The notes under the pieces were generated by a model, which did no database searches, was not told the DNA's origin, and was given only the letters and a program-made list of their open reading frames with translations. A stretch of DNA of 54,661 nucleotides from JAHBNG01 sp039028975 (GTDB lineage: Bacteria > Chloroflexota > Anaerolineae > Caldilineales > Caldilineaceae). The stretch covers positions 1 to 54,661 of the forward strand of contig JBCCHB010000116.1 of NCBI GenBank assembly GCA_039028975.1, written 5' to 3'. The position numbers and the translations under genes were made by a program. Below, one piece after another: positions 1-9,052 of the stretch. How positions within the stretch are numbered: the first letter of the stretch is position 1; the number at the start of each line of letters is the position of its first letter.

Positions 1-1721
1 ACTCTCATTGAGGTCCTGGTTTCCGGCCCTTCACAGGGATTCCTAGATCTCCGACTGAGGAACAGATGGTCTTGGTCTGCTCGGCTTTAGGTTTCCGGCC
101 CTTCACAGGGATTCCTAGATCTCCGACTTTGGTACCTCGCTCACCTGCTTACTAAATGGTTAGTTTCCGGCCCTTCACAGGGATTCCTAGATCTCCGACA
201 ACTAGCCATTCTGGATGGTTTTGATCGTGATAAACGTTTCCGGCCCTTCACAGGGATTCCTAGATCTCCGACTCAAAATTCCTTGCAGAGTATTCACCGG
301 TATATGGGTTTCCGGCCCTTCACAGGGATTCCTAGATCTCCGACGCTTTCACGTTCACAGCGAATATCGACTCCAACTAGTTTCCGGCCCTTCACAGGGA
401 TTCCTAGATCTCCGACCAGCTATGTGGGAAGATCAAAACGTTTTGGATTCCGTTTCCGGCCCTTCACAGGGATTCCTAGATCTCCGACCCAGTTTGCAGA
501 AATCTATGTTGTCGGTGAAGATCAAGTTTCCGGCCCTTCACAGGGATTCCTAGATCTCCGACTCTTAGTATGATGAATGCTTTCGAAAGTATGGATGGGT
601 TTTCCGGCCCTTCACAGGGATTCCTAGATCTCCGACGCACCAACAATCGCTCAAATCGTTTTAGACGATAATTTTCCGGCCCTTCACAGGGATTCCTAGA
701 TCTCCGACGGTATTATGATTTTGAATACCCGACGATGGGTGAGTTTCCGGCCCTTCACAGGGATTCCTAGATCTCCGACTTGACATGGAGTGATCCTGAT
801 CTTGTTACGGCAGAGTTTCCGGCCCTTCACAGGGATTCCTAGATCTCCGACTAGTATGGCCGCATTGCCAGAGCTGGCGCGGACAAGTTTCCGGCCCTTC
901 ACAGGGATTCCTAGATCTCCGACTCAACAATTCGAAAACAGGAGCATACAAATGTCAGGTTTCCGGCCCTTCACAGGGATTCCTAGATATCCGACATGGG
1001 GATACGGTGCCAAACCGTGATGATATTGAGTTTCCGGCCCTTCACAGGGATTCCTAGATCTCCGACCTATGTTAGAGCGTGGAAATCAAGCCATAGATAA
1101 TGTTTCCGGCCCTTCACAGGGATTCCTAGATCTCCGACCTTCTGGGGCACACTCGCAAGCCTACCCTGGTATACGTTTCCGGCCCTTCACAGGGATTCCT
1201 AGATCTCCGACTCCACGTGTCATTGGCGAGAAAGGCTAAGTATTGCGTTTCCGGCCCTTCACAGGGATTCCTAGATCTCCGACGTTGCATCACATGACCT
1301 GTCTTTTTCGATGGAAGATTGTTTCCGGCCCTTCACAGGGATTCCTAGATCTCCGACTTGAAAGTGATCCACACTCAGCTAGCATGCCACCATGTTTCCG
1401 GCCCTTCACAGGGATTCCTAGATCTCCGACCACAGGAAATAATGGCGCGTCGATCGCTGATGCATGTTTCCGGCCCTTCACAGGGATTCCTAGATCTCCG
1501 ACGAGCAACTGGGCCGTTTCAGTTCATGCCAGCATCTTGGTTTCCGGCCCTTCACAGGGATTCCTAGATCTCCGACGTTGTCAAAGCGATCAAAAACGTA
1601 GTGCACAATTAGTTTCCGGCCCTTCACAGGGATTCCTAGATCTCCGACTTTCAAAGTTATCTCAGCAATATCGTTCCTAAGCCCGTTTCCGGCCCTTCAC
1701 AGGGATTCCTAGATCTCCGAC
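1..1721 (-). CRISPR. CRISPR array, 24 repeats visible, cut by the window edge
   Basis: A 37-nt repeat recurs 24 times; the first complete copy is 19-55 and the last 1685-1721. Spacers are 34-37 nt and look unrelated to each other; bases 1-18 are part of another spacer, so the array continues leftwards. On the plus strand the repeat begins GTTTCCGGCCCTTCACAGGG and ends TCTCCGAC. Its reverse complement ends GGCCGGAAAC, the GAAAC-type 3' end common in type I and III repeats, so I infer transcription on the minus strand with the leader to the right. Deviating copies are those at 600 and 672 (G to T at the first base) and at 959 (one internal C to A at about 989); all lie away from the right end, as expected if the right end is the newer one. 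No cas genes are in the window, so the subtype is unknown. The orientation is an inference. Confidence 0.97.
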
Positions 1722-2141
1722 CCTTAATCCTTCCACATTTTGACAGATTGACCGTTTTCCCAGAGTAAAAACACGGTAATTTGATTCTAAATATTTATTT
1801 GACATCAAACATAAGCCTTCCACATCCCTTTTTTGGATGCTTTTTGCGATGGTTTCGCGAATGCTATTCTATGAAAGATTCTTGTCAATTGTCATGCGCA
1901 ATGAATTTTGCCTTGTGTCCACTTGACCAATATGCTATTTGTAGAGGCCAGTATCATTGAGCAGCTCTTTGGTTTCGTCACAAACAACTATATCCAAACG
2001 GAGTAATATGGTAATGTACTCATTATACCACACTTTCTCTACCTCTACTCTACCGCTCCCCTATGGCTAAGCTTTACCTACTATAGTCAACTCTTCGAAG
2101 AACTCTTCATCCCTGTTCATACTATCCGTGTTTAGGGCATT
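1722..2141 (-). promoter_or_regulatory. probable CRISPR leader and intergenic region
   Basis: This 420-base stretch between the last repeat and the M24 peptidase gene holds no credible gene. The 150 bases next to the array are AT-rich with A/T runs (around 1765-1800), typical of a leader. Read on the minus strand, an AT-rich promoter-like block (TTGATG, then TAGAAT) lies roughly 55-80 bases before the first repeat, but its spacing is poor. The rest is unremarkable. Confidence 0.45.
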
Positions 2142-3338
2142 TCACCCACCAATATATCTTAACGCTGTTTGTGGCGTACTCAAATACTCAATCCCATCTT
2201 CCGTCACCACCACATCTTCTTCCAAACTCATCATGCCCCGATTCTCGACCATGACGTGCAGCTCTAGTGTAAAGACGTTTCCCACTTCAAGCGGAAACTC
2301 GCAGATCCCCTTGTACTTCTCCCATTTTGGCCCTAAGACCGTACCGCCATCATGAGCTACCCGCCCCATCATATGACCAAACGCGTGCATAAATTCAGGG
2401 TAGCCATGATCCACAATGTACTCTCGGGCCACTTCGTCAACCTGCCAGGCTGGCATCCCTGGCTTCATATGGTCGCCGCCCGTTTTGAGCGCGCCAGCGA
2501 CTACCTGAAAGGCGCGCTGTACTTCGGATGGAGCTTCCGTTTCTCCATCGTCCAGCACATACCACATGCGCTGAAGGTCCGAAGAGTACTCGTTCTCGCG
2601 GATACCCAGATCCATATGTAGAAGATGGCCTTTTTGTAGCACCACATCTCCCGGCGCGGCATGACCGACATTCGATTCGGGGCCGCAAGTGACAATCGGG
2701 TTAAAGGGCTTGGGCCAGGAGTAGTCCAGCCCTAGCTCATCAATTCGATTTTGGACAAAAGCCGCAATTTCCTTCTGCGTCATGCCGGGCTTGGCAAACG
2801 CTTCCACTTCGCCGAAGAGGGCTTCAGTGGACACGATAGCTTGGCGAATCCGCTCAATTTCGCTAGCGCTTTTACGACCGCGCAGGGCGAAGTTAATTTG
2901 TTCTGCTGAGATAAGCCGCTCTTTATGTGGTGTGCCATCGAGATGATTGAGCAGGTTACGGTACATACCGTAGCTCAGTCCATCGGCAGCCACATCACTC
3001 TCTGAGTAGTTGATGGCGATCTGCTTTGGCCCAAGGCGATCCAATTCGGCAATCAGCACGTCCCGAATCCCATGATGATGACCAATGACGTTGGTATAGA
3101 CGCCTAGTTCCAGCAAGTTGGCGCTATCAAAGTGTCCGACGATGGCAATCTGTTCGCCCTCTTTGGTCAGCAGGAATGCCGAGGGCCATGTAAGATCCGA
3201 GCCAAAGATCAGCTCTAGCGCCGGATCAGGTGACATGGAGGTTTCACGCACAAAGGTAAGCCAGAGGTCGATCTCTAGTTCTTGGAGAATGTGGGTTGCT
3301 TGGGTGAGTTTTTCTTGAAGGAGTTGGGTGTTGTTCAT
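2142..3338 (-). CDS. M24 family Xaa-Pro peptidase-like metallohydrolase
   Basis: A 398-residue two-domain protein of the M24 (aminopeptidase P / prolidase / creatinase) family, probably cleaving X-Pro dipeptides or N-terminal X-Pro bonds in the cytoplasm. The N-terminal 150 residues form the creatinase-like domain. The C-terminal pita-bread domain shows the expected five metal ligands: Asp in HMDLGI, Asp in SSDLQR, His in GHMMGRVAHDGG, Glu in TLELHV and Glu in SLEEDVVV. The presence of all ligands argues for an active dinuclear metal enzyme. The start is the first ATG; no clear Shine-Dalgarno precedes it. It is divergent from the sugar transporter genes. The exact substrate cannot be read from sequence; members close to creatinase are a possible alternative. 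Confidence 0.9.
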   Translation of the reverse strand: MNNTQLLQEKLTQATHILQELEIDLWLTFVRETSMSPDPALELIFGSDLTWPSAFLLTKEGEQIAIVGHFDSANLLELGVYTNVIGHHHGIRDVLIAELDRLGPKQIAINYSESDVAADGLSYGMYRNLLNHLDGTPHKERLISAEQINFALRGRKSASEIERIRQAIVSTEALFGEVEAFAKPGMTQKEIAAFVQNRIDELGLDYSWPKPFNPIVTCGPESNVGHAAPGDVVLQKGHLLHMDLGIRENEYSSDLQRMWYVLDDGETEAPSEVQRAFQVVAGALKTGGDHMKPGMPAWQVDEVAREYIVDHGYPEFMHAFGHMMGRVAHDGGTVLGPKWEKYKGICEFPLEVGNVFTLELHVMVENRGMMSLEEDVVVTEDGIEYLSTPQTALRYIGG

Positions 3339-3707
3339 ATGGCAAATTGTTTTTATCGCATAGGAGTGTATAAGAGCAAATTAAGAAACTGGGCCAAATT
3401 CTGGCCAAAAGCTAAGCGCTGACCAGTTGAGAGCCATTTTTATTATAAACGATTCATACTATCTGGCAAGCCAATATGTCACAGGGAGCATTTGCGTTTG
3501 GGAAAAGAAGAATTAGGAGTAGGGATCAAGGTTTGCGCGGATGTATCCTCCTCAGTACGGAGCCGCGTTACCTAACCGCGAGAACCATTGGCGCTTCTTA
3601 AGAATTAGGCTATACGGTTCATTACTTGATATACTCTATGAACTTTACGCAGTAAATTCAACCCCGTCCCAAACCGACCACAGAATCAATTAATCGTTTA
3701 TAGCTAC
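3339..3707. other. divergent intergenic region
   Basis: This 369-base region separates the minus-strand peptidase from the plus-strand sugar importer, so it should hold two divergent promoters. A TATACT box at 3630-3635 is the best -10 candidate for the importer, but its nearest -35 (TTAGGC, 3605-3610) is 19 bases away, so it is not firm. No operator palindrome or riboswitch is recognisable. Confidence 0.4.
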
Positions 3708-5213
3708 ATGCAGAACCATCCCGAGGAACAGAAAGCCGTTTTGGAGATGACCCATATTTCCAAGCGCTTTGACATGACTCAAGCCTTAGATGATGTTTCG
3801 CTAACGCTCTACCCTGGCGAGATCCACGCTCTGCTGGGTGAAAATGGCGCGGGGAAGTCCACCCTGATCAAGATCATAACGGGTATCTATCAACCAGATG
3901 AGGGTGAAATGTTGCTGGATGGTCAGCCTATATCGATCCTCAACTCCCAGGATGCACAACGGCTGGGGATTGCCGCCATTCACCAAGAGCCTATGATCTT
4001 CCCTGACTTGAATGTGGCGGAAAATATCTTCATTGCCCACAACAATCGTGGTTCTGTCATGCGCTGGAGGCAGCTTTACCAAGAGGCTAATGCTATTCTG
4101 CGCAAATTAGATATTCAACTGGACGTACGTAGCCCTGCCCGCGGGCTGACCCTCGCTTCTCAACAAGCCGTTGAAATCGCCAAAGCCATTTCACTTCAGG
4201 TTCGGGTGCTGATCATGGATGAGCCGACTGCTTCTCTCTCTGCCCACGAGGTCAATCAGCTCTTTGCATTGGCGAATACACTGCGGGAGCAGGGCGTCTC
4301 CATCTTATTTATTAGCCACCGCATGGAGGAAGTCTTCCAAATTTCGGATCGCATTACGATTTTACGAGACGGCCAGCTCATCTCCTCTGCACCACGCAGC
4401 GACGTGACCACTGAAAGTGCCATCCGTGATATGGTCGGTCGCGAGATCCATGAATTTTTTGCCAAAGGTCAAGCCGATGTGGGCGAAACCCTCATCTCGG
4501 TACGCAACCTGGGGAAGGAAAACGTCTTTGCAGACGTCTCATTTGACGTACGAAAGGGCGAGGTGCTTGGTTTTGCCGGATTGGTTGGTGCTGGCCGAAC
4601 CGATATAGGACTGGCTCTATTCGGGATCGAAGCCGCGGATCAAGGCGAAATTCTCTTTGAGGGCGAAACAGTTCAGATTGATTCTCCTGAACAGGCGTTA
4701 GCGTTAGGCATTGCATACGTTACTGAAGATCGTCGTCAACTCGGCCTCACCATGCCCATGTCCATTGTAACCAATATATCGCTCCCCATGCTCAAGAACT
4801 ATCTCACTGGGCTGGGCCTCATTCAACGTCCGGTTGAGAATCGCATTGCCGATGAGTTCAAGGAGCAGCTTTCCATTCGTACACCCTCAATTCATTTGGA
4901 AGCTGGCAAGCTCTCCGGAGGGAACCAGCAGAAGGTCATGCTGAGCAAGTGGCTCAATACCCGACCCAAACTTCTCATTTTGGACGAGCCGACCCGGGGC
5001 ATTGATGTGGGGGCCAAAGCTGAGGTTCACCACATCATTAATGGCCTAGCCAGTCAGGGGCTGGCGATTATTCTCATCTCATCGGATTTGCCCGAAGTGC
5101 TGGCCATGAGTGACCGAGTTCTCGTGATGCGAGAAGGGCGACAAATGGGGATCTTTGAGCAAACAGAAGCAACCCAGGAACGGATCCTAACGGCCGCCAT
5201 GGGCCAAGGGTAA
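3708..5213 (+). CDS. sugar ABC importer ATPase, two ABC domains (rhamnose type)
   Basis: A 501-residue carbohydrate-uptake (CUT2) ATPase like RbsA/MglA/RhaT. It energises import of a monosaccharide through the two permeases encoded next. The first ABC domain has an intact Walker A (GENGAGKST), Q-loop area (HQEPMIFPDL), signature-like LASQQAVEIAKA and Walker B (VLIMDEPTAS). The second has the usual degenerate Walker A (GLVGAGRTD), a full LSGGNQQK signature and Walker B (LLILDEPTRGIDVG). The sequence EP..FPDL.VAENIF after the first Q-loop is typical of the rhamnose/AI-2 branch (RhaT, LsrA) rather than ribose. The gene is followed six bases later by the first permease, so they form an operon. 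The start ATG lacks an obvious Shine-Dalgarno. Family is certain; substrate is inferred. Confidence 0.93.
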   Translation: MQNHPEEQKAVLEMTHISKRFDMTQALDDVSLTLYPGEIHALLGENGAGKSTLIKIITGIYQPDEGEMLLDGQPISILNSQDAQRLGIAAIHQEPMIFPDLNVAENIFIAHNNRGSVMRWRQLYQEANAILRKLDIQLDVRSPARGLTLASQQAVEIAKAISLQVRVLIMDEPTASLSAHEVNQLFALANTLREQGVSILFISHRMEEVFQISDRITILRDGQLISSAPRSDVTTESAIRDMVGREIHEFFAKGQADVGETLISVRNLGKENVFADVSFDVRKGEVLGFAGLVGAGRTDIGLALFGIEAADQGEILFEGETVQIDSPEQALALGIAYVTEDRRQLGLTMPMSIVTNISLPMLKNYLTGLGLIQRPVENRIADEFKEQLSIRTPSIHLEAGKLSGGNQQKVMLSKWLNTRPKLLILDEPTRGIDVGAKAEVHHIINGLASQGLAIILISSDLPEVLAMSDRVLVMREGRQMGIFEQTEATQERILTAAMGQG

Positions 5214-5219
5214 CACCGA

Positions 5220-6248
5220 ATGAACTTACTGACGCGTGCGATCCGACCGGAGCAAGTCCGTGAGCTGAGCTTGGTGCTGCTGATTGTGGCTGCCATCCTC
5301 TTTTTCGGCTCTCAGATTGAAAATTACTATCATCCCCGTACCTTCAACCGAATTTCGACAAGTGTTGCGATCCTTGTGGTGATTGCCGTCGGTCAGACGC
5401 TGGTTGTACTCACCCGTAATATCGATCTTTCGGTTGGATCGATTGTGGGCTTTACGGCCTATTTTGTGGGGACCCAATTGGCAGCAAACAATGAAATGCT
5501 ACCGATTCTTGCTGTCCTGTTGGCTGTTGGCGTCGGGGCCATCATGGGACTCTTCAATGGGATAATTGTTACCTATGGTCGAGTTCCCGCCATTATTACC
5601 ACATTAGGGACCTTGGCCATCTATCGTACAATTCTCGTTGATTTTTCGGATGCCCAAACGGTGATTACTAGCTCTTTACCCACCTGGTTGGTTGACTTGC
5701 CGCGCCAAGATCTATTCACCATCGGTGCCCTGGATATCAGGCTTGTGGTGGGGCTTGCCATTGGCGTTGTGATACTCTTTCAGTTGGTCATTGTCTACTT
5801 GCCCTTTGGACGTCGTCTCTTTGCCATCGGCTCTAATCCGGAAGCGGCTGAATTTGCTGGCCTGCCTGTTCGCCGTACAGTTCTAACAGCCTACTTGCTC
5901 TGTGGGGCCCTTTGTGGGTTGGGGGGCTTTATGTTTCTGGCCCGCTTTGGCAACATTACCGTTGTGGCCGGCCAAGGGCTAGAGCTGCAATCGGTGGCCG
6001 CGGTTGTTGTAGGCGGTGTCAATATCTTTGGCGGCTCTGGTAGCATGTTTGGTGCCTTGCTTGGCACCATGCTAATTGCAACCTTGGAGCAGAGCCTCCT
6101 TCGCTGGTCACAGATTAGCGAATTTTGGCGAGATGCCCTGCTCGGTCTGCTTATCTTGCTAGCCATTGCCTCAGACGCAGTGATTTTGGAGCGGTTGCGA
6201 TCATTCTGGGCTTCTGGAAACCACCAAAGCAAGTTATCAACAGATTGA
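5220..6248 (+). CDS. sugar ABC importer permease 1 (RbsC/RhaP-like)
   Basis: A 342-residue inner-membrane permease of the branched-chain/CUT2 family with eight to ten hydrophobic segments. The motif NIDLSVGSIVG (about residues 66-76) and the block VAAVVVGGVNIFGGSGSMFGA near the C-terminus are diagnostic of RbsC-like permeases. It begins six bases after the ATPase stop codon. It should pair with the second permease at 7185 to make the heterodimeric channel; the two are separated by the opposite-strand xisHI pair. The last 20 residues are charged and cytoplasmic. Confidence 0.93.
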   Translation: MNLLTRAIRPEQVRELSLVLLIVAAILFFGSQIENYYHPRTFNRISTSVAILVVIAVGQTLVVLTRNIDLSVGSIVGFTAYFVGTQLAANNEMLPILAVLLAVGVGAIMGLFNGIIVTYGRVPAIITTLGTLAIYRTILVDFSDAQTVITSSLPTWLVDLPRQDLFTIGALDIRLVVGLAIGVVILFQLVIVYLPFGRRLFAIGSNPEAAEFAGLPVRRTVLTAYLLCGALCGLGGFMFLARFGNITVVAGQGLELQSVAAVVVGGVNIFGGSGSMFGALLGTMLIATLEQSLLRWSQISEFWRDALLGLLILLAIASDAVILERLRSFWASGNHQSKLSTD

Positions 6249-6265
6249 TAGATGAAGAGTTCTTA

Positions 6266-6598
6266 TCATTGAATGGCGAAATCAGTGTAGGGACGCTTAT
6301 AAGGAGGGTGAAAACCGAGTACAATATCGGTATTGGGTACCCCTTTTGCAACCAACTGATCAGCAATACTCGGCTCTGTGAAGTCTCGTTGCACCCAGAT
6401 TTTGCCATCAATAATGTCTACATGAGCAACGATGTGCAAAATACGTTTGAGTTCATCACGCCAGCCAAGCGTCAGTAATTGATAATGATTATGCTCAGTA
6501 TCGAAGATGATTTGTGAATTATTGACGTGCTTATCACCATCGTGATAACTGTACAATATTTCCTGAATGTACTTTTGATATAGCGTTATTTTTTCCAT
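6266..6598 (-). CDS. xisI: XisI family protein
   Basis: A 110-residue protein of the XisI family (fdxN element excision controlling factor), recognised from the MEKITLYQKYIQEIL start and the C-terminal DIVLGFHPPYKRPYTDFA block. In Anabaena, XisH and XisI are needed with the recombinase XisF for excision of the fdxN element; most other bacteria carry the pair with no known function. Its start overlaps the end of xisH by 13 bases, so the two are translationally coupled. It converges with permease 1, 17 bases away. No recombinase is nearby, so a role in excision here is not supported. Length matches the family. Confidence 0.93.
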   Translation of the reverse strand: MEKITLYQKYIQEILYSYHDGDKHVNNSQIIFDTEHNHYQLLTLGWRDELKRILHIVAHVDIIDGKIWVQRDFTEPSIADQLVAKGVPNTDIVLGFHPPYKRPYTDFAIQ

Positions 6599-7002
6599 GT
6601 TACAATCACCTTATTGAGTGGATCGTAAATAATAAGGGTAACTGCTTGTTCTTTGACGAGCGATTGCGCATATTCCGTCATAAAAAACTCTTCATAAGCG
6701 TCGACAGGAATCGCTAGGAAGAGTACTCGGTTGGGTTGCTCGTCTCGCAAAACGCGTCTATACCCGATAAACTGCCCTAATGCTGTATGAAATTCAGAGA
6801 TTGGTGAACGGCTGATGAAACTTTTAATCTCTACAGCGATTTTTTCATCACCACGTTCCGCCGCTAATAAACGTTCTGCACCTAAATCAATTTTAATCGT
6901 TGCGCCACCCCACTCGATTTTTAGCGGATCGTCGGTAATGCTCCAACCATCTTTTTCGAGGGCATCGCACACAGCTTCGTGAAAGAAATCTCTTTTAGAC
7001 AT
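6586..7002 (-). CDS. xisH: XisH family protein (PD-(D/E)XK fold)
   Basis: A 138-residue XisH protein. I place the start at the ATG giving MSKRDFFHEAVCDALEKDGW, which matches the usual XisH length; an upstream in-frame start would add 25 poorly family-like residues. The restriction-endonuclease-like core is visible as IKIDLG followed by KIAVEIKSF (Asp then Glu-x-Lys), and the family block LGQFIGYR is intact. It is the upstream member of the coupled xisHI pair and lies on the opposite strand inside the sugar transporter operon. Function outside cyanobacteria is unknown; a mobile or toxin-like module is a possibility, not shown. Confidence 0.93.
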   Translation of the reverse strand: MSKRDFFHEAVCDALEKDGWSITDDPLKIEWGGATIKIDLGAERLLAAERGDEKIAVEIKSFISRSPISEFHTALGQFIGYRRVLRDEQPNRVLFLAIPVDAYEEFFMTEYAQSLVKEQAVTLIIYDPLNKVIVTWKK

Positions 7003-7184
7003 GCATGTATTGTACCAAATACAATGTGGCAATGTAAAGGGTGTATGATTGAACCGAGACGCTCTTGCTATCAACACTCGAGCTTAAACGATACCTGGCC
7101 ATTTCTCGAGTATATTCATTTTGTCCTTTCAAGAAGCTCGCTTTTGGCGGTAGTTTGTACCGGAACAAACACTTTATAATCTTT

Positions 7185-8156
7185 ATGTCATCTATTTTGA
7201 ATCGTTTGCGTAGTTGGGAATCTCTGTTGGTCGTTATTCTGATCGGTGTGCTGATTATGAATACGATCCAGTCGCCTTACTATCTACAAATCAATAATCA
7301 GATTAACCTATTCCAGCTCTCCATTGAGAAGATTATTGTTGCGCTAGTTATGACGCTGATCATTATCAACGCAGAGATTGACCTCTCTGTCGCTTCCATT
7401 ATGGGGCTAGCGGCAGCGGTATTGGCTGCCTTACACGGAGCAGGATACCCAATCATTGTGGGGATATTCGCTGGCTTGTTGGTAGGGGCAATTTGTGGGG
7501 CTTTTAATGGTTTCTGGATTGCTCGCATTGGGCTTCCATCCTTGGCAGTCACCCTGGCCGGCTTGATCGGCTACCGAGGCGTTGCGCGCATTCTCATCGA
7601 GGATACATCGGTTGGCGATTTTCCTCAATGGTTTGATCTCTTGGGACAACAGCCACTGCTGGGACCGCTACCTTTGGCCATCATTCTCTTCTTCATTCTG
7701 CTAGTGATTGCCATTATTGTTTTGCAATTCTCTGCCTTTGGACGCTACATATATGTCATTGGCAACAGCTTGGATGTCGCCCGCTATTCAGGTGTAAAGG
7801 TGCAGCAGGTGAAGATGGCGCTCTTTATGGCATCTGGCTTCATTTCGGCTGTAGCTGGTATTTTGCTGGCCGCTCGCCTGGGCGCGGTGCGGGGTAATAC
7901 GGCCGATGGGTTTGAGCTAGATATCATTACCATGGTGCTACTTGGCGGCGTTAGTATCTTTGGCGGCTCTGGAACATTAACGGGTGTTTTTCTCTCTATA
8001 TTGATTATCTTAAATCTGCGGAATGGACTGTCGCTTGTCAACATTACGGGCAATACCCAAACAGGTATCATCGGTGCTTTGTTGGTCGTATCCGTCCTAG
8101 CCCCCAACATCTGGGAAACCATTCAGGAAAGGTGGCTCGTTAGACAAAAGAGCTAG
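7185..8156 (+). CDS. sugar ABC importer permease 2 (RbsC/RhaQ-like)
   Basis: A 323-residue polytopic permease, paralogous to the 5220 gene: EIDLSVASIMGLAAA (about 61-75) and TMVLLGGVSIFGGSGTLTG near the C-terminus are the family motifs. I choose the ATG of MSSILNRLRSWESLL; an upstream in-frame ATG at 7065 would add 40 residues that look like translated intergenic DNA. There is no good Shine-Dalgarno before either. A perfect TATAAT at 7175-7180 lies five bases before the ATG, which would give a nearly leaderless transcript, so this gene may have its own promoter after separation from permease 1 by xisHI. It should act with permease 1, the ATPase and the binding protein at 9053. Confidence 0.9.
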   Translation: MSSILNRLRSWESLLVVILIGVLIMNTIQSPYYLQINNQINLFQLSIEKIIVALVMTLIIINAEIDLSVASIMGLAAAVLAALHGAGYPIIVGIFAGLLVGAICGAFNGFWIARIGLPSLAVTLAGLIGYRGVARILIEDTSVGDFPQWFDLLGQQPLLGPLPLAIILFFILLVIAIIVLQFSAFGRYIYVIGNSLDVARYSGVKVQQVKMALFMASGFISAVAGILLAARLGAVRGNTADGFELDIITMVLLGGVSIFGGSGTLTGVFLSILIILNLRNGLSLVNITGNTQTGIIGALLVVSVLAPNIWETIQERWLVRQKS

Positions 8157-9052
8157 CAGAATTGTAAATGGTGAATTCTTAATGGTGAATGACGAATGAG
8201 CGGGATAGCACCACAGATGCCGTCATTCGCAATTCACCGTTCACTATGAAGAATTCGGGGCCTTCGGCCTTACTAACGAAGTGGTTAAACTCAATATCGA
8301 CAATTTTGTGTTGCTCTCACTGCCATAAGGGTCTAACGATTTTCGATTTTCGCTCGTCACCATTTGTTTCTGGTATACTCTCAATTGTATATCCTACCTA
8401 GGAGTCTACTGTGGATAACCTATCTCACCATGAGGAAATTGAAGATTGTATCTCAGTACTCTGTAAATTAAGTTCTCTCGCGTTCCCGCCCTAACCCTGG
8501 CCCCTCTCCCAAGCTAGATCTACCTTTACCCATAAAGTCCAGATTGGGGAGAAAATGTAGCTAACCGTACAGAAAGAACAAGCAGTGTCATTTCGAGCCA
8601 ACCTATGCCCAAAAAGAGGGTTATACAGCAGAACAAAGTGAATTTCACAAGCTCGTTTCGCCCCTAGCGAGAAATCTGGGTGCCACAAGCACAAGATTTC
8701 TCGCTAGGGACCCATCGTTCGGGCTGGATACCCTTGTTTTCTCCGTCCAAGCGGCCATATAGTGAGCAGATGGCTCGAAATGACAATGAAGTAGCTCTTT
8801 TTCTACTGCAAAATCTGCACATTCTACATTACTTAATTTACAGTACACTCAGCAACTTCATGGTTATTTTGCAGTCAATTCATCTATTGAAGTACGTCAA
8901 AGCACGTAAGGCTAATTTAGAATTCGTCCCCTACATGAAGATAGTACGCCCCGTTCGGTTCGTACACTACGACTGATACGCGGCGTACCTACTCATCTGA
9001 ACAGTTGATTTTGGATTAGCCACTACAATCTACTAAATTAAGGAGAAGAGCG
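8157..9052. other. intergenic region with palindromic repeats
   Basis: Nearly 900 bases between permease 2 and the binding protein hold no credible gene. An imperfect inverted repeat (GAATTCTT...AAGAATTC) spans roughly 8170-8256. The stretch CCCTGGCCCCTCTCCC near 8496-8511 is half of a common extragenic palindrome also seen at 21173. A larger nested palindrome lies at 8586-8785. The binding-protein gene therefore most likely has its own promoter in the last 100 bases. Confidence 0.6.
8586..8785. repeat. nested palindromic, MITE-like element
   Basis: Outer arms of 15 bases (8586-8600, TGTCATTTCGAGCCA) and their exact reverse complement (8771-8785) flank an inner perfect 16-base inverted repeat (8662-8677 with 8694-8709, CCCTAGCGAGAAATCT and complement, 16-base loop). 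The terminal TCATTTCGAG words resemble a widespread extragenic repeat family, and a related CTCGAAATGACA recurs at about 44296. There is no coding capacity. A non-autonomous mobile element or REP-like hairpin is the likely nature. Confidence 0.6.

Noticed and set aside
215..1680. Several open frames of 60-145 codons across the left end, on both strands
   Set aside because: They are translations of the CRISPR repeat (VSGPSQGFLDLR or FRPFTGIPRSPT in every unit) and its spacers, not genes.
7065..7184. Upstream start of permease 2
   Set aside because: The 40 added residues are not permease-like and overlap the probable xisH promoter region.
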